A stretch of DNA of 55,157 nucleotides from Candidatus Acinetobacter avistercoris (GCA_018883945.1 JAHLFF010000105.1:1-55157); one strand, 5' to 3'; positions 8,597 through 17,596 are shown, numbered from the stretch's first letter. The notes: generated from the sequence alone by a model not told the origin. Numbers and translations are program-made.

Positions 8597-8620
8597 TGTC
8601 AATATATTCCTAATAACTGT

Positions 8621-8684
8621 TTTGATGTTACTCAACTTTGATGTTACTTAATTTAGATCTTACTCAATTTTTTCGTGACTCAAC
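8621..8684. repeat. 16-bp degenerate tandem repeat (4 units)
   Basis: Units at 8621-8636, 8637-8652, 8653-8668 and 8669-8684, consensus TTTGATGTTACTCAAC, with divergence rising away from the gene start at 8596. They lie 25-90 bp upstream of that start, where its promoter or leader should be. Confidence 0.85.
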
Positions 8685-9204
8685 GTTGTTGGACGAGATT
8701 ATTCGACTTTAAGATCAACGCTTTAATATAAGTGATCTGTCAGTTATTTCATTCAGCTTTCAAAAATAAAAAATCTTAAAGCCGAAAATTATAAAATCAT
8801 AGATTCAACATTTTCGAGCTCATCACGAACAATCACCAAATGAATGATTAAGACTTAAACCACGAAACTCAATCCTTCTTACCCTACATCGAATGGTTTA
8901 GCTTGAGTTACTGTCTTCTTAGCAATGTTGTACATCAATGAAGATGGATTCAACGATGAGCGTATAAGCACAAATTCAGCACAGGAAAGTCCGCACAATT
9001 GAGCTACTGATTTGAATGATCATAATACGTCTTGGACATAGACACGCACAAAAGCTTAAAAAATCATACAGCAGTCCTGCACACAGAAACAATCTATGTA
9101 ATTGATGCCACTTAATGATCGATGAATGATCTTTTATTTTACATAGATGATTTAAATAGTTTTTTTTATGGATTGTCTGAATCAGATGTATAGGTAAACT
9201 TTTA
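8685..9204. other. Intergenic stretch, nothing recognised
   Basis: About 520 bp between the 16-bp and 19-bp repeats. No ORF with a plausible start and ribosome-binding site and no tRNA or clear hairpin was seen. It presumably holds the promoter of the gene at 8596. Confidence 0.5.
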
Positions 9205-9259
9205 AAATGATAGAGAGCTACTTAAAGGATAGAGAGTGACTTAAATGATAGCGAACGAC
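9205..9259. repeat. 19-bp degenerate tandem repeat (2.9 units)
   Basis: Units at 9205-9223, 9224-9242 and 9243-9259, consensus AAATGATAGAGAGTGACTT. They lie just downstream (minus-strand sense) of the czc operon terminator. Confidence 0.8.
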
Positions 9260-9272
9260 CAAAAAATAAAAT

Positions 9273-9296
9273 CCTCAAACCTTTCAAGGTTTGAGG
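9273..9296 (-). terminator. Terminator of the czc operon
   Basis: A perfect 11-bp stem (CCTCAAACCTT and its complement) with a minimal loop. On the minus strand it is followed by ATTTTATTTTTT, and it is 36 bp past the czcA stop. Confidence 0.9.
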
Positions 9297-9332
9297 GTAG
9301 TCTCATGAATATTAAAAAAAGATGTTTAAAGT

Positions 9333-12300
9333 CTATTTAGACTCTAAACTTGAACCATCTTCCACAGGATGAGTTGGATCTGAGTGAGGAGTTGCCTGAT
9401 GTTCATTACGGTGATTCATCCAACGATATAAGACTGGAAGTAAAATCAGCGTTAATAGCGTCGAGGAGATAATCCCACCAATCACTACGCTGGCTAGAGG
9501 TCGTTGTACTTCAGCACCTGTTCCTGTCGATAATGCCATCGGTACGAAACCTAATGAAGCTACACAAGCGGTCATGAGTACAGGTCTGAGTCGAAGAATT
9601 GCACCTGTCCATGTTGCTTGTGCCAAAGGCATGCTGCTGCGTAATTCTTTAATAAAGGTCAACATGACTAAGCCATTTAACACAGCGACTCCCGACAGCG
9701 CGATAAAACCGACACCAGCGGACATCGACAATGGAATATCACGCAGCCACAACATGACCAATCCACCCGATAACGCAAAAGGTACACCACTAAAGACCAA
9801 AAGGCTTTCTTTGATATTGTGGAACACGGCCATGAGCAAGACAAAAATCATGATCAGTGCCAAAGGGATAACCACCTGCATCCTTGCTTTAGCTGAAGCC
9901 AAGTTTTCAAACTGACCACCATACTCTAACCAATAACCAGCAGCTAAAGGTTCTTTACCAAGTTTGAGTTGCAGTTCACTGACAAATGACCCTAAGTCAC
10001 GTCCTTCAACATTTGCCGTAATTACGATACGTCTTTTGCCATTTTCACGGCTCACTTGGTTAATACCCAAAATGTTTTCAACCCGAGCAACATCTTTAAG
10101 CTGGATTAAACCGCCGTTCGGAAGCTGAATGGGGAGTACAGCCAATTGTTCAGGTGTACGTTGCGATTCATCTAAGCGAATCACAAAATCAAAGCGGCGA
10201 TCGCCTTGTAAAATTTGCCCAACACTTTGACCACCCACACCACTGGCTACTAAGTCTTGAATACTCTTCACAGAGAGACCGTATTGCGCTGCAAGTGCTT
10301 TATCGATTTCAATATTAAGCAAGGGCAAACCACTGGTTTGTTCAATTTTGACTGCACTTGCCCCAGGAATAGCCGAAATTTTTTGAGACAGTCGCTGTGC
10401 TTCCTGATTCAAAATATCCATATCATCCCCGAAAATTTTCACACCAACATCGCTACGAATACCTGAAATTAATTCATTAAAACGTAATTCGATCGGTTGA
10501 GAAAACTCACTATTATTGCCCGGAAAAGTCGCTAGAAATTCTTGCATACGAGTACGCAAAGCATCAATGCTTTCTTTGGGGTTTTTCCATTTCTCACGGG
10601 GATTCAATAAGATGACACCATCTGAAATGTTGGGTGGCATGACATCAGTTGCCACTTCGGCTGTTCCTGTACGTGCAAAGATGGCTTTAATTTCTGGGAA
10701 CTCTTTGAGGAGTAACTTTTCCGTATTTTCTTGCATTCTAAGTGACTGTTCCAAACCTGTGCTAGGGGAACGCATTTGCTGAACAGCAAAATCACCTTCA
10801 CTTAATTGAGGTGAAAACTCGCTCCCGATTTGTAAGGATAAAATACCGGTGAGTACTAGAATACATACGGCTAAGGTCAGTACAAAAGCTTTAAAGTTAT
10901 AGACCCAGTTTAAAAGCATTTCGTATTTTCGCTTCAGCCATAACATCCAACGGCTTTCTTTTTCTTTTACTTCTCCAGTTACAAAGAGTGCAACAGCAGC
11001 AGGAACGAAAGTGATGGATAAAATAATGGCAGCGATTAGCGCGAGTACCACGGTCATTGCCATAGGATGAAACAACTTCGCCTCTACGCCTGATAATGCA
11101 AATATAGGCAGATACACCACGAGAATAATGAGTTGACCGAAAATTAATGGGCGTCGTGCTTGTTGAGCAGCGAGAAAAACCTCTTTGAAGCGTTCAGCAC
11201 GGGTTAATATTCGACCTTTTAAATGCTGAGCTTCAGCGATTCGACGAATACAGTTTTCAACAATGACCACCGCACCATCGACAATGATCCCAAAATCGAG
11301 TGCACCTAAACTCATTAAATTCGCACTGATTTTTTGTTCAGCCATTCCTGTTAAGGTAAAGAGCATCGACAGCGGAATGACACAGGCTGTGATCAGGGCT
11401 GCACGAAAATTACCTAAGAATAAGAACAGAATAATAATGACTAAAATTGCGCCTTCAACCAAATTTTTCTGTACCGTTGTGATCGCACGTTCAACCAAAT
11501 CGGTACGGTCATACACTGTTTCGACCATAATGCCTTTGGGTAAAGTCGGTTGAATACTCTTTATCTTTTCATCAATTGCTTTCGCAACTGTTCGGCTGTT
11601 TTCACCCATCATCATCATGGCGATACCGAGTACGGTTTCTTCGCCGTTTAATGTCGCTCCACCTGTTCTTAAATCATGACCAATAGAAACGGTTGCGACA
11701 TCAGAGACTCGAATCGGGAAACCATTTTTATTGGAAATAGCCATGTTGCGAATATCTTCAAGACTATTCAAAGTGCCGGGCACGCGTACTGTCAGTTGTT
11801 CACCATTGTTTTCAATAAATCCTGCACCCCGATTTTCGTTATTTTCAGTCAAAGCTGTTTGTAAATCGGTGAGTGGAATTTGTAACTGTTGCAAACGGTT
11901 TAAGTCGGGTGCAACCACATAGGTTTTGTTAAATCCACCAATACTGTTGATTTCTGCTACACCTGCAACACGTTGAAGTTGCGGACGTATAATCCAATCT
12001 TGAATTTCACGTAAATCCATTGCGCTATAGGCAGTTCCATCCGGCTTTTTGGCATTCGGGTCAGCTTTAACCACCCATTGATAAATCTCTCCCAAGCCTG
12101 TGGAAACTGGAGACATGGTCGGTGAAATATCATCAGGTAATGCTTCTTTGGCTTCTTGCAAGCGTTGATTAATCAACTGTCGAGCCCAATAAATATCCGT
12201 CCCATCTTTAAAAATAATGGTGACTTGGGATAAGCCATAGCGTGAAATCGAACGCGTCTGTTCTAGCTTGGGTAAACCCGCCATTGAGGTTTCAATCGGG

Positions 12301-12566
12301 TAGGTAATTCGTTGCTCTACTTCTAATGCGGTAAAACCATTGGCAGGGGTATTGATTTGAACTTGAACATTGGTGATGTCAGGCACAGCATCGATCGGAA
12401 GTTTTTGATAACTCCATACTCCTACTGCAATCCAAGCACAGGCAAAGAGCATGACCCAAATGGCATTGCGAATAGAAAACTGAATAATTCGATCAAATAA
12501 CCCTTCTGGTGCTGGCAAATGGTCATGGTTTTCTGGGGTTGGAGTTTTAGACTGATTAATGTCCAT
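9333..12566 (-). CDS. czcA: Heavy-metal efflux RND pump, CzcA/CusA family
   Basis: A 1077-residue inner-membrane proton-driven pump of the HME-RND family, normal length. TM4 carries DFGIIVDGAVVIVEN, the signature with the proton-relay acids that marks the divalent-cation (Zn/Co/Cd) branch. Twelve membrane segments and two large periplasmic loops can be followed; the N-terminus has a 25-residue polar extension. It completes the tripartite pump with CzcB and CzcC immediately upstream; its ATG lies 11 bp inside the czcB end behind an AAGGAGAAG site, so translation is probably coupled. Last gene of czcICBA. The monovalent CusA type cannot be excluded, but the CzcI gene supports zinc-type substrates. 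Confidence 0.93.
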   Translation of the reverse strand: MDINQSKTPTPENHDHLPAPEGLFDRIIQFSIRNAIWVMLFACAWIAVGVWSYQKLPIDAVPDITNVQVQINTPANGFTALEVEQRITYPIETSMAGLPKLEQTRSISRYGLSQVTIIFKDGTDIYWARQLINQRLQEAKEALPDDISPTMSPVSTGLGEIYQWVVKADPNAKKPDGTAYSAMDLREIQDWIIRPQLQRVAGVAEINSIGGFNKTYVVAPDLNRLQQLQIPLTDLQTALTENNENRGAGFIENNGEQLTVRVPGTLNSLEDIRNMAISNKNGFPIRVSDVATVSIGHDLRTGGATLNGEETVLGIAMMMMGENSRTVAKAIDEKIKSIQPTLPKGIMVETVYDRTDLVERAITTVQKNLVEGAILVIIILFLFLGNFRAALITACVIPLSMLFTLTGMAEQKISANLMSLGALDFGIIVDGAVVIVENCIRRIAEAQHLKGRILTRAERFKEVFLAAQQARRPLIFGQLIILVVYLPIFALSGVEAKLFHPMAMTVVLALIAAIILSITFVPAAVALFVTGEVKEKESRWMLWLKRKYEMLLNWVYNFKAFVLTLAVCILVLTGILSLQIGSEFSPQLSEGDFAVQQMRSPSTGLEQSLRMQENTEKLLLKEFPEIKAIFARTGTAEVATDVMPPNISDGVILLNPREKWKNPKESIDALRTRMQEFLATFPGNNSEFSQPIELRFNELISGIRSDVGVKIFGDDMDILNQEAQRLSQKISAIPGASAVKIEQTSGLPLLNIEIDKALAAQYGLSVKSIQDLVASGVGGQSVGQILQGDRRFDFVIRLDESQRTPEQLAVLPIQLPNGGLIQLKDVARVENILGINQVSRENGKRRIVITANVEGRDLGSFVSELQLKLGKEPLAAGYWLEYGGQFENLASAKARMQVVIPLALIMIFVLLMAVFHNIKESLLVFSGVPFALSGGLVMLWLRDIPLSMSAGVGFIALSGVAVLNGLVMLTFIKELRSSMPLAQATWTGAILRLRPVLMTACVASLGFVPMALSTGTGAEVQRPLASVVIGGIISSTLLTLILLPVLYRWMNHRNEHQATPHSDPTHPVEDGSSLESK

Positions 12567-13830
12567 GACTCGCTTCTCCTTTTTCCATTTCAGATTTAAG
12601 TAAGAAGCTGCCTTGAGCCACGTAAGTTTGACCTTGCTTCAGGCCACTTTTAAGCGCAATCCATTGGCCGTCTGCTGAAACTTCTCCCAACTCTACATTT
12701 TGTGCTTTGAATTCAAATTGCTTACCTGTTTGCGTGGCAACAAAAATGACATTTTTCTGCTCAATTTGTTGAATCGCGGTTTTTAAAACTCTTAAACTTA
12801 GACCTGGCTTTGTTTTATTCAGCTCTACATTGACCATTAAATTTGGGCGCAGCTCGGTTGTATCTGAAATCACTTTGGCGCGCACTTGCAAACGTCCAGT
12901 TTGTTGATCGGCCTCTGTGTTGAGCGTTTGGATTTTGGCTTTATAGGTTTTATTGGTTTGCAGCGACTTAAATTTCACTTCTTGATTTAATAGCGTTGGG
13001 TCAAATTCTTCGCTGGGTAAAATAAATTCTAACCACAGTTGATCCAGTTGGTTAATGATAAAAAGCTGCGTCGCAGTTTGCACATTTTCTCCTACCACAA
13101 TGTCTTTTTGACTAATCACACCTGAAATAGGCGCAATTAAGTTGTAGCGACCACGTGAGTTTGGACTTGCGCCATAAGCAGACAAACGTGAACGCGCCGT
13201 TTGAACCTGAATTCTTGCTTGTTCGACAGCGTTGGAAGCACGCTGAAAATCTTGCTTTGCGGAAACGCCTTGTGACCAAAGTTTTTGTTCACGCGCATAG
13301 TCTTGTTGCGCCAAATTTAAACTGGATTGTGCAATTTGTAGGTTAGATTGTTGATCAACCAGTTCTGGAACAAATAGGCTGGCTAAGACTTGTCCTTTTT
13401 TTACCGCTTGGCCTAATTCGACTTGGACTGCTTCAACACGACCACTAAAGTTTGGGGAGACGTGCGCTTGGCGGTCAGTATTTGCCATTAATTTCGCTGG
13501 ATAAGAAACAACTTGAGACACTTGTCCAAGTTCTGTTGCTGCCAATTGAATTCCTTGTTCAGCTATTTGTTGTGCAGTTAAATGTAGAATGCCGTCTTCT
13601 TCAGTGTCTTCATGACTTTCAGCTGTTTCATTACCTTCAGCTTGAGCCTCTGACGTTATTTTACTTTTTTCTGCATTTTCAGTTTCATCTCCGTGTCCAT
13701 TTGGTGCAGCATTTTTAGATTTGCCTGAAAAGAACAGAAAAAAAGCCAATATAGTGGTGATGATCAGTGCTAAAAAAATCAACACTTTTTGTGACGTTTT
13801 ACCGTTCGGGATGTGATTATTATTTTTCAT
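12556..13830 (-). CDS. czcB: RND periplasmic adaptor (membrane fusion protein), CzcB-like
   Basis: About 424 residues: an N-terminal membrane anchor (KVLIFLALIITTILAFFLFF), a long acidic linker rich in Glu, Asn and His (GHGDETENAEKSK...) that could bind metal, then biotinyl-lipoyl, alpha-hairpin (about 150-215) and beta-barrel domains of the HlyD/RND adaptor fold. The C-terminus ends in His-Gly-His. The frame opens at 13848, but ATG 13830 is preferred because GGAGG lies 8 bp upstream, inside the end of czcC. It bridges CzcA and CzcC across the periplasm. Confidence 0.92.
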   Translation of the reverse strand: MKNNNHIPNGKTSQKVLIFLALIITTILAFFLFFSGKSKNAAPNGHGDETENAEKSKITSEAQAEGNETAESHEDTEEDGILHLTAQQIAEQGIQLAATELGQVSQVVSYPAKLMANTDRQAHVSPNFSGRVEAVQVELGQAVKKGQVLASLFVPELVDQQSNLQIAQSSLNLAQQDYAREQKLWSQGVSAKQDFQRASNAVEQARIQVQTARSRLSAYGASPNSRGRYNLIAPISGVISQKDIVVGENVQTATQLFIINQLDQLWLEFILPSEEFDPTLLNQEVKFKSLQTNKTYKAKIQTLNTEADQQTGRLQVRAKVISDTTELRPNLMVNVELNKTKPGLSLRVLKTAIQQIEQKNVIFVATQTGKQFEFKAQNVELGEVSADGQWIALKSGLKQGQTYVAQGSFLLKSEMEKGEASHGH

Positions 13831-13831
13831 G

Positions 13832-15220
13832 TTAGTTTCCTCCACCAATCACAGGCAATGCTTGTAATTCAGCCCAAGTACTTTGATTGATTGTAAAAAT
13901 GGCATCCTTCGCTGTGATTTCACTACTGTCGATACCGATACTTAAACTTTCGACATCAATGGCGCGTTGCCAACCATCTTTAAGCAATTGGATTTTGCGC
14001 ATGCGAATGTCTTGAATTTGCTGAGTGGCTTGTTGTACATCTGAGATATTGAATTTACCGGCGCGAAAACCTGCCAACATGCGTTGCTGTACTTGCGCGG
14101 CAAGCGGAATCTGACTTTGTTCCAGTTGTTGGAATTGTTGTTCCAGTCCTAAAATTTCGTCCACTAAACTTTGAATAGACAGCTGATTTTGTTGTGCATA
14201 AAGCTGTTGCTGGCTGGATAACGCATTTTGCTGCGCTTGCGCAATTTGAATTCTGTATTGATTGCGATTAAAAATATTTAACGGAATTTCAATCCCCAAC
14301 ATTGTCTGATTGTCAGTTTTTGCTTCAGGCGATTTGATTCGATTGAGGCCTAAACTCAGGGTTGGATTCGGACGAGCTTTCGCCTTTAAGTAGTCAAGAT
14401 TCGCTTGGTTGATTTGGACATCCATTTGCAAAGACTGCTGGAAAACATTTTGGGATAGGTTTTCAGTAATCTGATTTTGAACATTTTTAGGCCATAAATT
14501 TTGAGCACTCAATTCAATATTAATCGGGCGATTAGACTCACCCCACAGGTGACTGAGTTGTTGTTGCGCCAAGTTCAGTTGGAGTTGGCTTTGCGTTGCT
14601 AATCGTTGATTTTCAAGATGCAGCATTCGAACGCGATCGACATCCACTTGCGCAATACTGCCTGCTAAATATCGATTTTGAGCAGCATTTAGACTTTCTT
14701 GACTCAGCTGTAATTGTTCTTGAAGTAGGGCTTTTTCCAAGGTCAAAATGGCCACTTGCGACCATGCGTGCTTGACCACCAGTTTTAATTTGGTTGCATA
14801 GATTTGTTGTTTTAAAGACACCTGTTGTTGCGATATTTTCGCTACACTTTTTTGGGCTTTACGTTCTCCAAAAATATCTAAACGTTGCGAAATCGTCATC
14901 GCTAATTCTTGATCTTTCTTTGAATCAAAACCCGTTTGTTCGATAGAAAGACTTGGGTTGTCCCATAAGCCAGCATTTTTGACATTCAGATTGGCAATCT
15001 GCTCTTGCGTTTGCCAAACATTTTGACGGTTTTGAAAGTCTTCAACTTGACCAATAATGGCATTTAAACTCGTTGCTTTACTGGTGTTGGTTTCAGCCCA
15101 ACTCATCTGGGATATACCCAAAAAAAGGGAGAGCATCGCCGCACTTAAATATGAGTGTTTAAGTTGAAAACTCGATTTACGGTTCACTTGCGCCTGAGCA
15201 AGCATGATTATTTTTGACAT
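13832..15220 (-). CDS. czcC: TolC-type outer membrane factor, CzcC-like
   Basis: A 462-residue outer-membrane efflux protein of the TolC/OEP superfamily, with signal peptide (cleavage after about MSWA) and the duplicated coiled-coil helical hairpins rich in Gln/Leu (for example LQLNLAQQQLSHLWGE and QIAQAQQNALSSQQQLY) that build the periplasmic tunnel. Its position between czcI and czcB fixes its job as exit duct of the metal pump. Its stop codon ends two bases before the czcB start. ATG 15220 has GGAA seven bases upstream. Confidence 0.92.
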   Translation of the reverse strand: MSKIIMLAQAQVNRKSSFQLKHSYLSAAMLSLFLGISQMSWAETNTSKATSLNAIIGQVEDFQNRQNVWQTQEQIANLNVKNAGLWDNPSLSIEQTGFDSKKDQELAMTISQRLDIFGERKAQKSVAKISQQQVSLKQQIYATKLKLVVKHAWSQVAILTLEKALLQEQLQLSQESLNAAQNRYLAGSIAQVDVDRVRMLHLENQRLATQSQLQLNLAQQQLSHLWGESNRPINIELSAQNLWPKNVQNQITENLSQNVFQQSLQMDVQINQANLDYLKAKARPNPTLSLGLNRIKSPEAKTDNQTMLGIEIPLNIFNRNQYRIQIAQAQQNALSSQQQLYAQQNQLSIQSLVDEILGLEQQFQQLEQSQIPLAAQVQQRMLAGFRAGKFNISDVQQATQQIQDIRMRKIQLLKDGWQRAIDVESLSIGIDSSEITAKDAIFTINQSTWAELQALPVIGGGN

Positions 15221-15277
15221 GATCTTATTCCACTAAATTGAAAAAATTAGTGGTGAGAAAATTTTAGGCTACCCCAC

Positions 15278-15673
15278 CTATAGCGGGGTGAAGTTCGGTG
15301 GGGGATTCAGAAAAGCGAGATGTGGGGATTGGTAAAAATTGTGCCAATCAAAATTAGGTTTGTTATTCGAAAAAACAGAATGATGGGGCTTTACAGCACT
15401 TCGATCTTCTAAAAGCAACAGATGAGCAAAAGAGGGTAAATGATCGCTATGATCATCATTTTGGTTTTGTTCAATTGAAATTGCATGCGCACTTTTAGTT
15501 TCAGACGTCGATTCATTAAAATGGACATGAGACGAAATATGATGACCAAAATGAAAGGTTTTTTGAGTGGTCTGGCTATTTTCATGGGTACAGAAAGCCG
15601 CAGCTACATTCCACATACTTTGGAACATAAACAAGCTGAATAAGACTGTAATGAAAATGCGAGAACGTTTCAC
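15278..15673 (-). CDS. czcI: CzcI-like His-rich exported protein
   Basis: A 131-residue small protein with signal peptide (cleavage near AAA, residue 26) and a histidine-rich mature part (HFGHHISSHVHF near 43-54, DDHSDH near 73-78). The end, YQSPHLAFLNPPP, is the kind of Ser-Pro/Pro-Pro tail seen in CzcI proteins at the head of czc operons. CzcI is thought to modulate czc expression or buffer periplasmic metal. Start is GTG at 15673 with AAAGGGG seven bases upstream. First gene of the operon, 58 bp ahead of czcC. Identification rests on size, composition and position. Confidence 0.75.
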   Translation of the reverse strand: MKRSRIFITVLFSLFMFQSMWNVAAAFCTHENSQTTQKTFHFGHHISSHVHFNESTSETKSAHAISIEQNQNDDHSDHLPSFAHLLLLEDRSAVKPHHSVFSNNKPNFDWHNFYQSPHLAFLNPPPNFTPL

Positions 15674-15718
15674 ACATTTGCCCCTTTAGAATATGTGAAC
15701 TATATCAAGTAAATACGC

Positions 15719-15734
15719 TGTAATAACATTACAT
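15719..15734 (-). promoter_or_regulatory. Possible metal-regulator operator upstream of czcI
   Basis: TGTAAT and ATTACA arms flank a 3-nt centre. On the minus strand it reads ATGTAATGTTATTACA, which shares ATGTAATGTTAT with the perfect palindrome at 25608-25629 ahead of another zinc-type gene. It lies 46-61 bp upstream of the czcI start. The AATGTTATA-like half resembles gamma-proteobacterial Zur boxes; this is an inference. Confidence 0.45.
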
Positions 15735-15974
15735 GGCTTTGTATATAAATCATAAAAATCATTTACTTAAAATTTATTAATATTTCGTTACAAAAATTAG
15801 AATCGTATTGTATATAAAAACTTAGAGCGATCTTAAGCATGAATAGGATCTTTTTAAGAGTTCAAATGTAAGGTTTTTAAGATTTGCGTAGTGTTAGAGG
15901 GAGAGCTTATTCTCTTCAGTTTATATAGATGGGTCTATCAATCGACGGCCTCAATGTTCAATAAATATCTGTCA

Positions 15975-16023
15975 GCACTGCTTTTGGATTATCTTGAATC
16001 CTTTAAAGATTAAAAAGCAGTGC
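15975..16023. repeat. Nested inverted repeat
   Basis: Outer arms GCACTGCTTTT (15975-15985) and AAAAGCAGTGC (16013-16023) pair perfectly; inside, GGATT (15986-15990) and AATCC form a second small hairpin. It sits 12 bp past the stop of the minus-strand lipoprotein gene and may end its transcript, though no long T-run follows. Confidence 0.6.
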
Positions 16024-16034
16024 ATTTCTAAGTC

Positions 16035-16418
16035 TTAAATACATTTTTCCAAATTGGATGACTTAAAGTTTTTCTTGAGCATATTGAAGTTAGCTAGTTT
16101 TTCAGCATCTTGTGGGTCAAATACGGTTTGTTTATTTTCAACGTCCGCATCAACGTTGGAAAAGGCTGAGATGAGTTGATCGCCTTTAAAGATCCAGTGT
16201 TCTGTGGCCTTACCCGTTTCAAAGTTGCCTGTGAACTCAATGACGCAGTTGTCTGATTGTTTGATGAGTCGGGCAATATTATGTTTGGTTTCTGGTTGAG
16301 CCGAGATGTTTTTGTGTTGTTCTAGAACAACAGGGGCGGTTGGATTGGTTGGAGTAGTCGAGCAAGCGGTGAGAGTGAGAGCTATTAAAAAAGTTGTTAA
16401 AAGTATTTTAAAATGCAT
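16035..16418 (-). CDS. Lipoprotein of unknown function (paralogue B)
   Basis: A 127-residue lipoprotein: signal peptide with lipobox LTAC (Cys19), then a Thr/Pro linker and a small domain with two cysteines (NCVIEF and the C-terminal EKCI). It resembles the lipoprotein at 17668-18105: WIFKGDQLISAFS aligns with YTFKNNKLISAST, and FDPQDAEKL...SNLEKC with NDPEYSQTI...AELKQC. The shared cysteines probably form a disulfide. The fold is not recognised. The AT-rich HEPN gene separates the pair. Own promoter likely in 16419-16550. Confidence 0.75.
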   Translation of the reverse strand: MHFKILLTTFLIALTLTACSTTPTNPTAPVVLEQHKNISAQPETKHNIARLIKQSDNCVIEFTGNFETGKATEHWIFKGDQLISAFSNVDADVENKQTVFDPQDAEKLANFNMLKKNFKSSNLEKCI

Positions 16419-16550
16419 TACATATTCTCTGAAAATTAATTTAATAAATTGATTTTATACAATCTATTGAGAAGATATGGATTTTTTAATTGTAGATTGT
16501 TAATTACTTTTGTTAAAAATAATCGATATTTTGATTGTGATTGAAATCAT

Positions 16551-17525
16551 TTATAAAATACATACTGAGCTAGATAAGCGATCACTACTTAAATAATACT
16601 CACCTTTATAATTTAGAATATTTAGTAAATATTCTCGTAATAAATTATTAACGCTGTGAAAATCTTTAATGGCTTGAACCATATAGTTTTTATCTCCAAA
16701 GGGTAAAAGAAGGCCTTCATGAATCATTTGATTTCTTTTCTCTATAATATTTTTAGTTTCTTCTCGCGAAATATTGACATGCTCAAATACTCGTTTAATC
16801 ATTTCGTTTGAACCACACTTCCCAAATTGCTTATGTCGATAAATAAAATTATTTCTAGACTGAAAAGGTTTGTAATTTTCTATATCTTCAGGACGAGCCT
16901 CTAGATCAGGATATTCTGGATGTTCAAATCGGTTGCCATTATTGATATATCCAAGCATTTCAGCATATGTTCTTTTTAGCTGTTCTATGAGCACATAAGA
17001 AATAATAAGTTTTGTTTCAACTGCTAGTTTAGGCTGATTGATTTCTAGAAGGTATCCAAATACAACGGTTAACTCTCTAGATGATTTTAGTTTTTTAAAT
17101 GTTGGATAAACTTGTTCTATAAATTGTCGAATGTATTGACCTCTATTTTCAATAATATAATTAGGAGGATTGATCGTATACTCTGAACAGTTAATTGAGT
17201 TTTTAGCCCTAGAGTTGATTTTGTAACTTTGACGATGAATAGGTGATTGTAGAGCAAATGAAAGTAACCAACATAGATCATCAACAATACTTAAAATAGC
17301 CTTGAGTTGACTATCTTTAATATTATGAACCGTCACGGTTGTAGTAATTCTGGTTTCATTAATAAATTTTTTTTGTTTCAGATTTATATCATGTTGTTTG
17401 AATTCAAAAATAAAATTATCACATTCAATTTTAGTAGTATCTTTGATAAAACCACCATGTGGAGAATCCGAAAAAATCTCTCCAATCATGAATAAATTAA
17501 TAAGATATATTTCTAAATTTTGCAT
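16551..17525 (-). CDS. HEPN-domain protein, possible RNase (ApeA-like layout)
   Basis: A 324-residue, clearly AT-rich gene without membrane segments. The C-terminal helical region contains NIIEKRNQMIHEG, i.e. Arg264-x4-His269, the R-x4-6-H motif of HEPN RNases, preceded by long helices (about 165-190 and 240-262). The N-terminal half (1-120) is beta-rich (FIFEFKQHDINLKQ, TRITTTVTVHNI), a beta-N-domain plus HEPN-C-domain layout that recalls ApeA-type antiphage proteins. Family members cleave tRNA or other RNA when triggered. No antitoxin or other defence gene is adjacent. A protein-binding, non-catalytic HEPN domain is the alternative. Base composition unlike glyS suggests transfer. Confidence 0.6.
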   Translation of the reverse strand: MQNLEIYLINLFMIGEIFSDSPHGGFIKDTTKIECDNFIFEFKQHDINLKQKKFINETRITTTVTVHNIKDSQLKAILSIVDDLCWLLSFALQSPIHRQSYKINSRAKNSINCSEYTINPPNYIIENRGQYIRQFIEQVYPTFKKLKSSRELTVVFGYLLEINQPKLAVETKLIISYVLIEQLKRTYAEMLGYINNGNRFEHPEYPDLEARPEDIENYKPFQSRNNFIYRHKQFGKCGSNEMIKRVFEHVNISREETKNIIEKRNQMIHEGLLLPFGDKNYMVQAIKDFHSVNNLLREYLLNILNYKGEYYLSSDRLSSSVCIL

Positions 17526-17596
17526 AATAAATTTTAATAAAAATCATTCAATTATTTAAGCAGGATTTTATTTTTATTTTTATTTCAATGATTTAG

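Noticed and set aside
8621..8684. Mini CRISPR array
   Set aside because: The units abut without unique spacers and no cas genes occur in the window.
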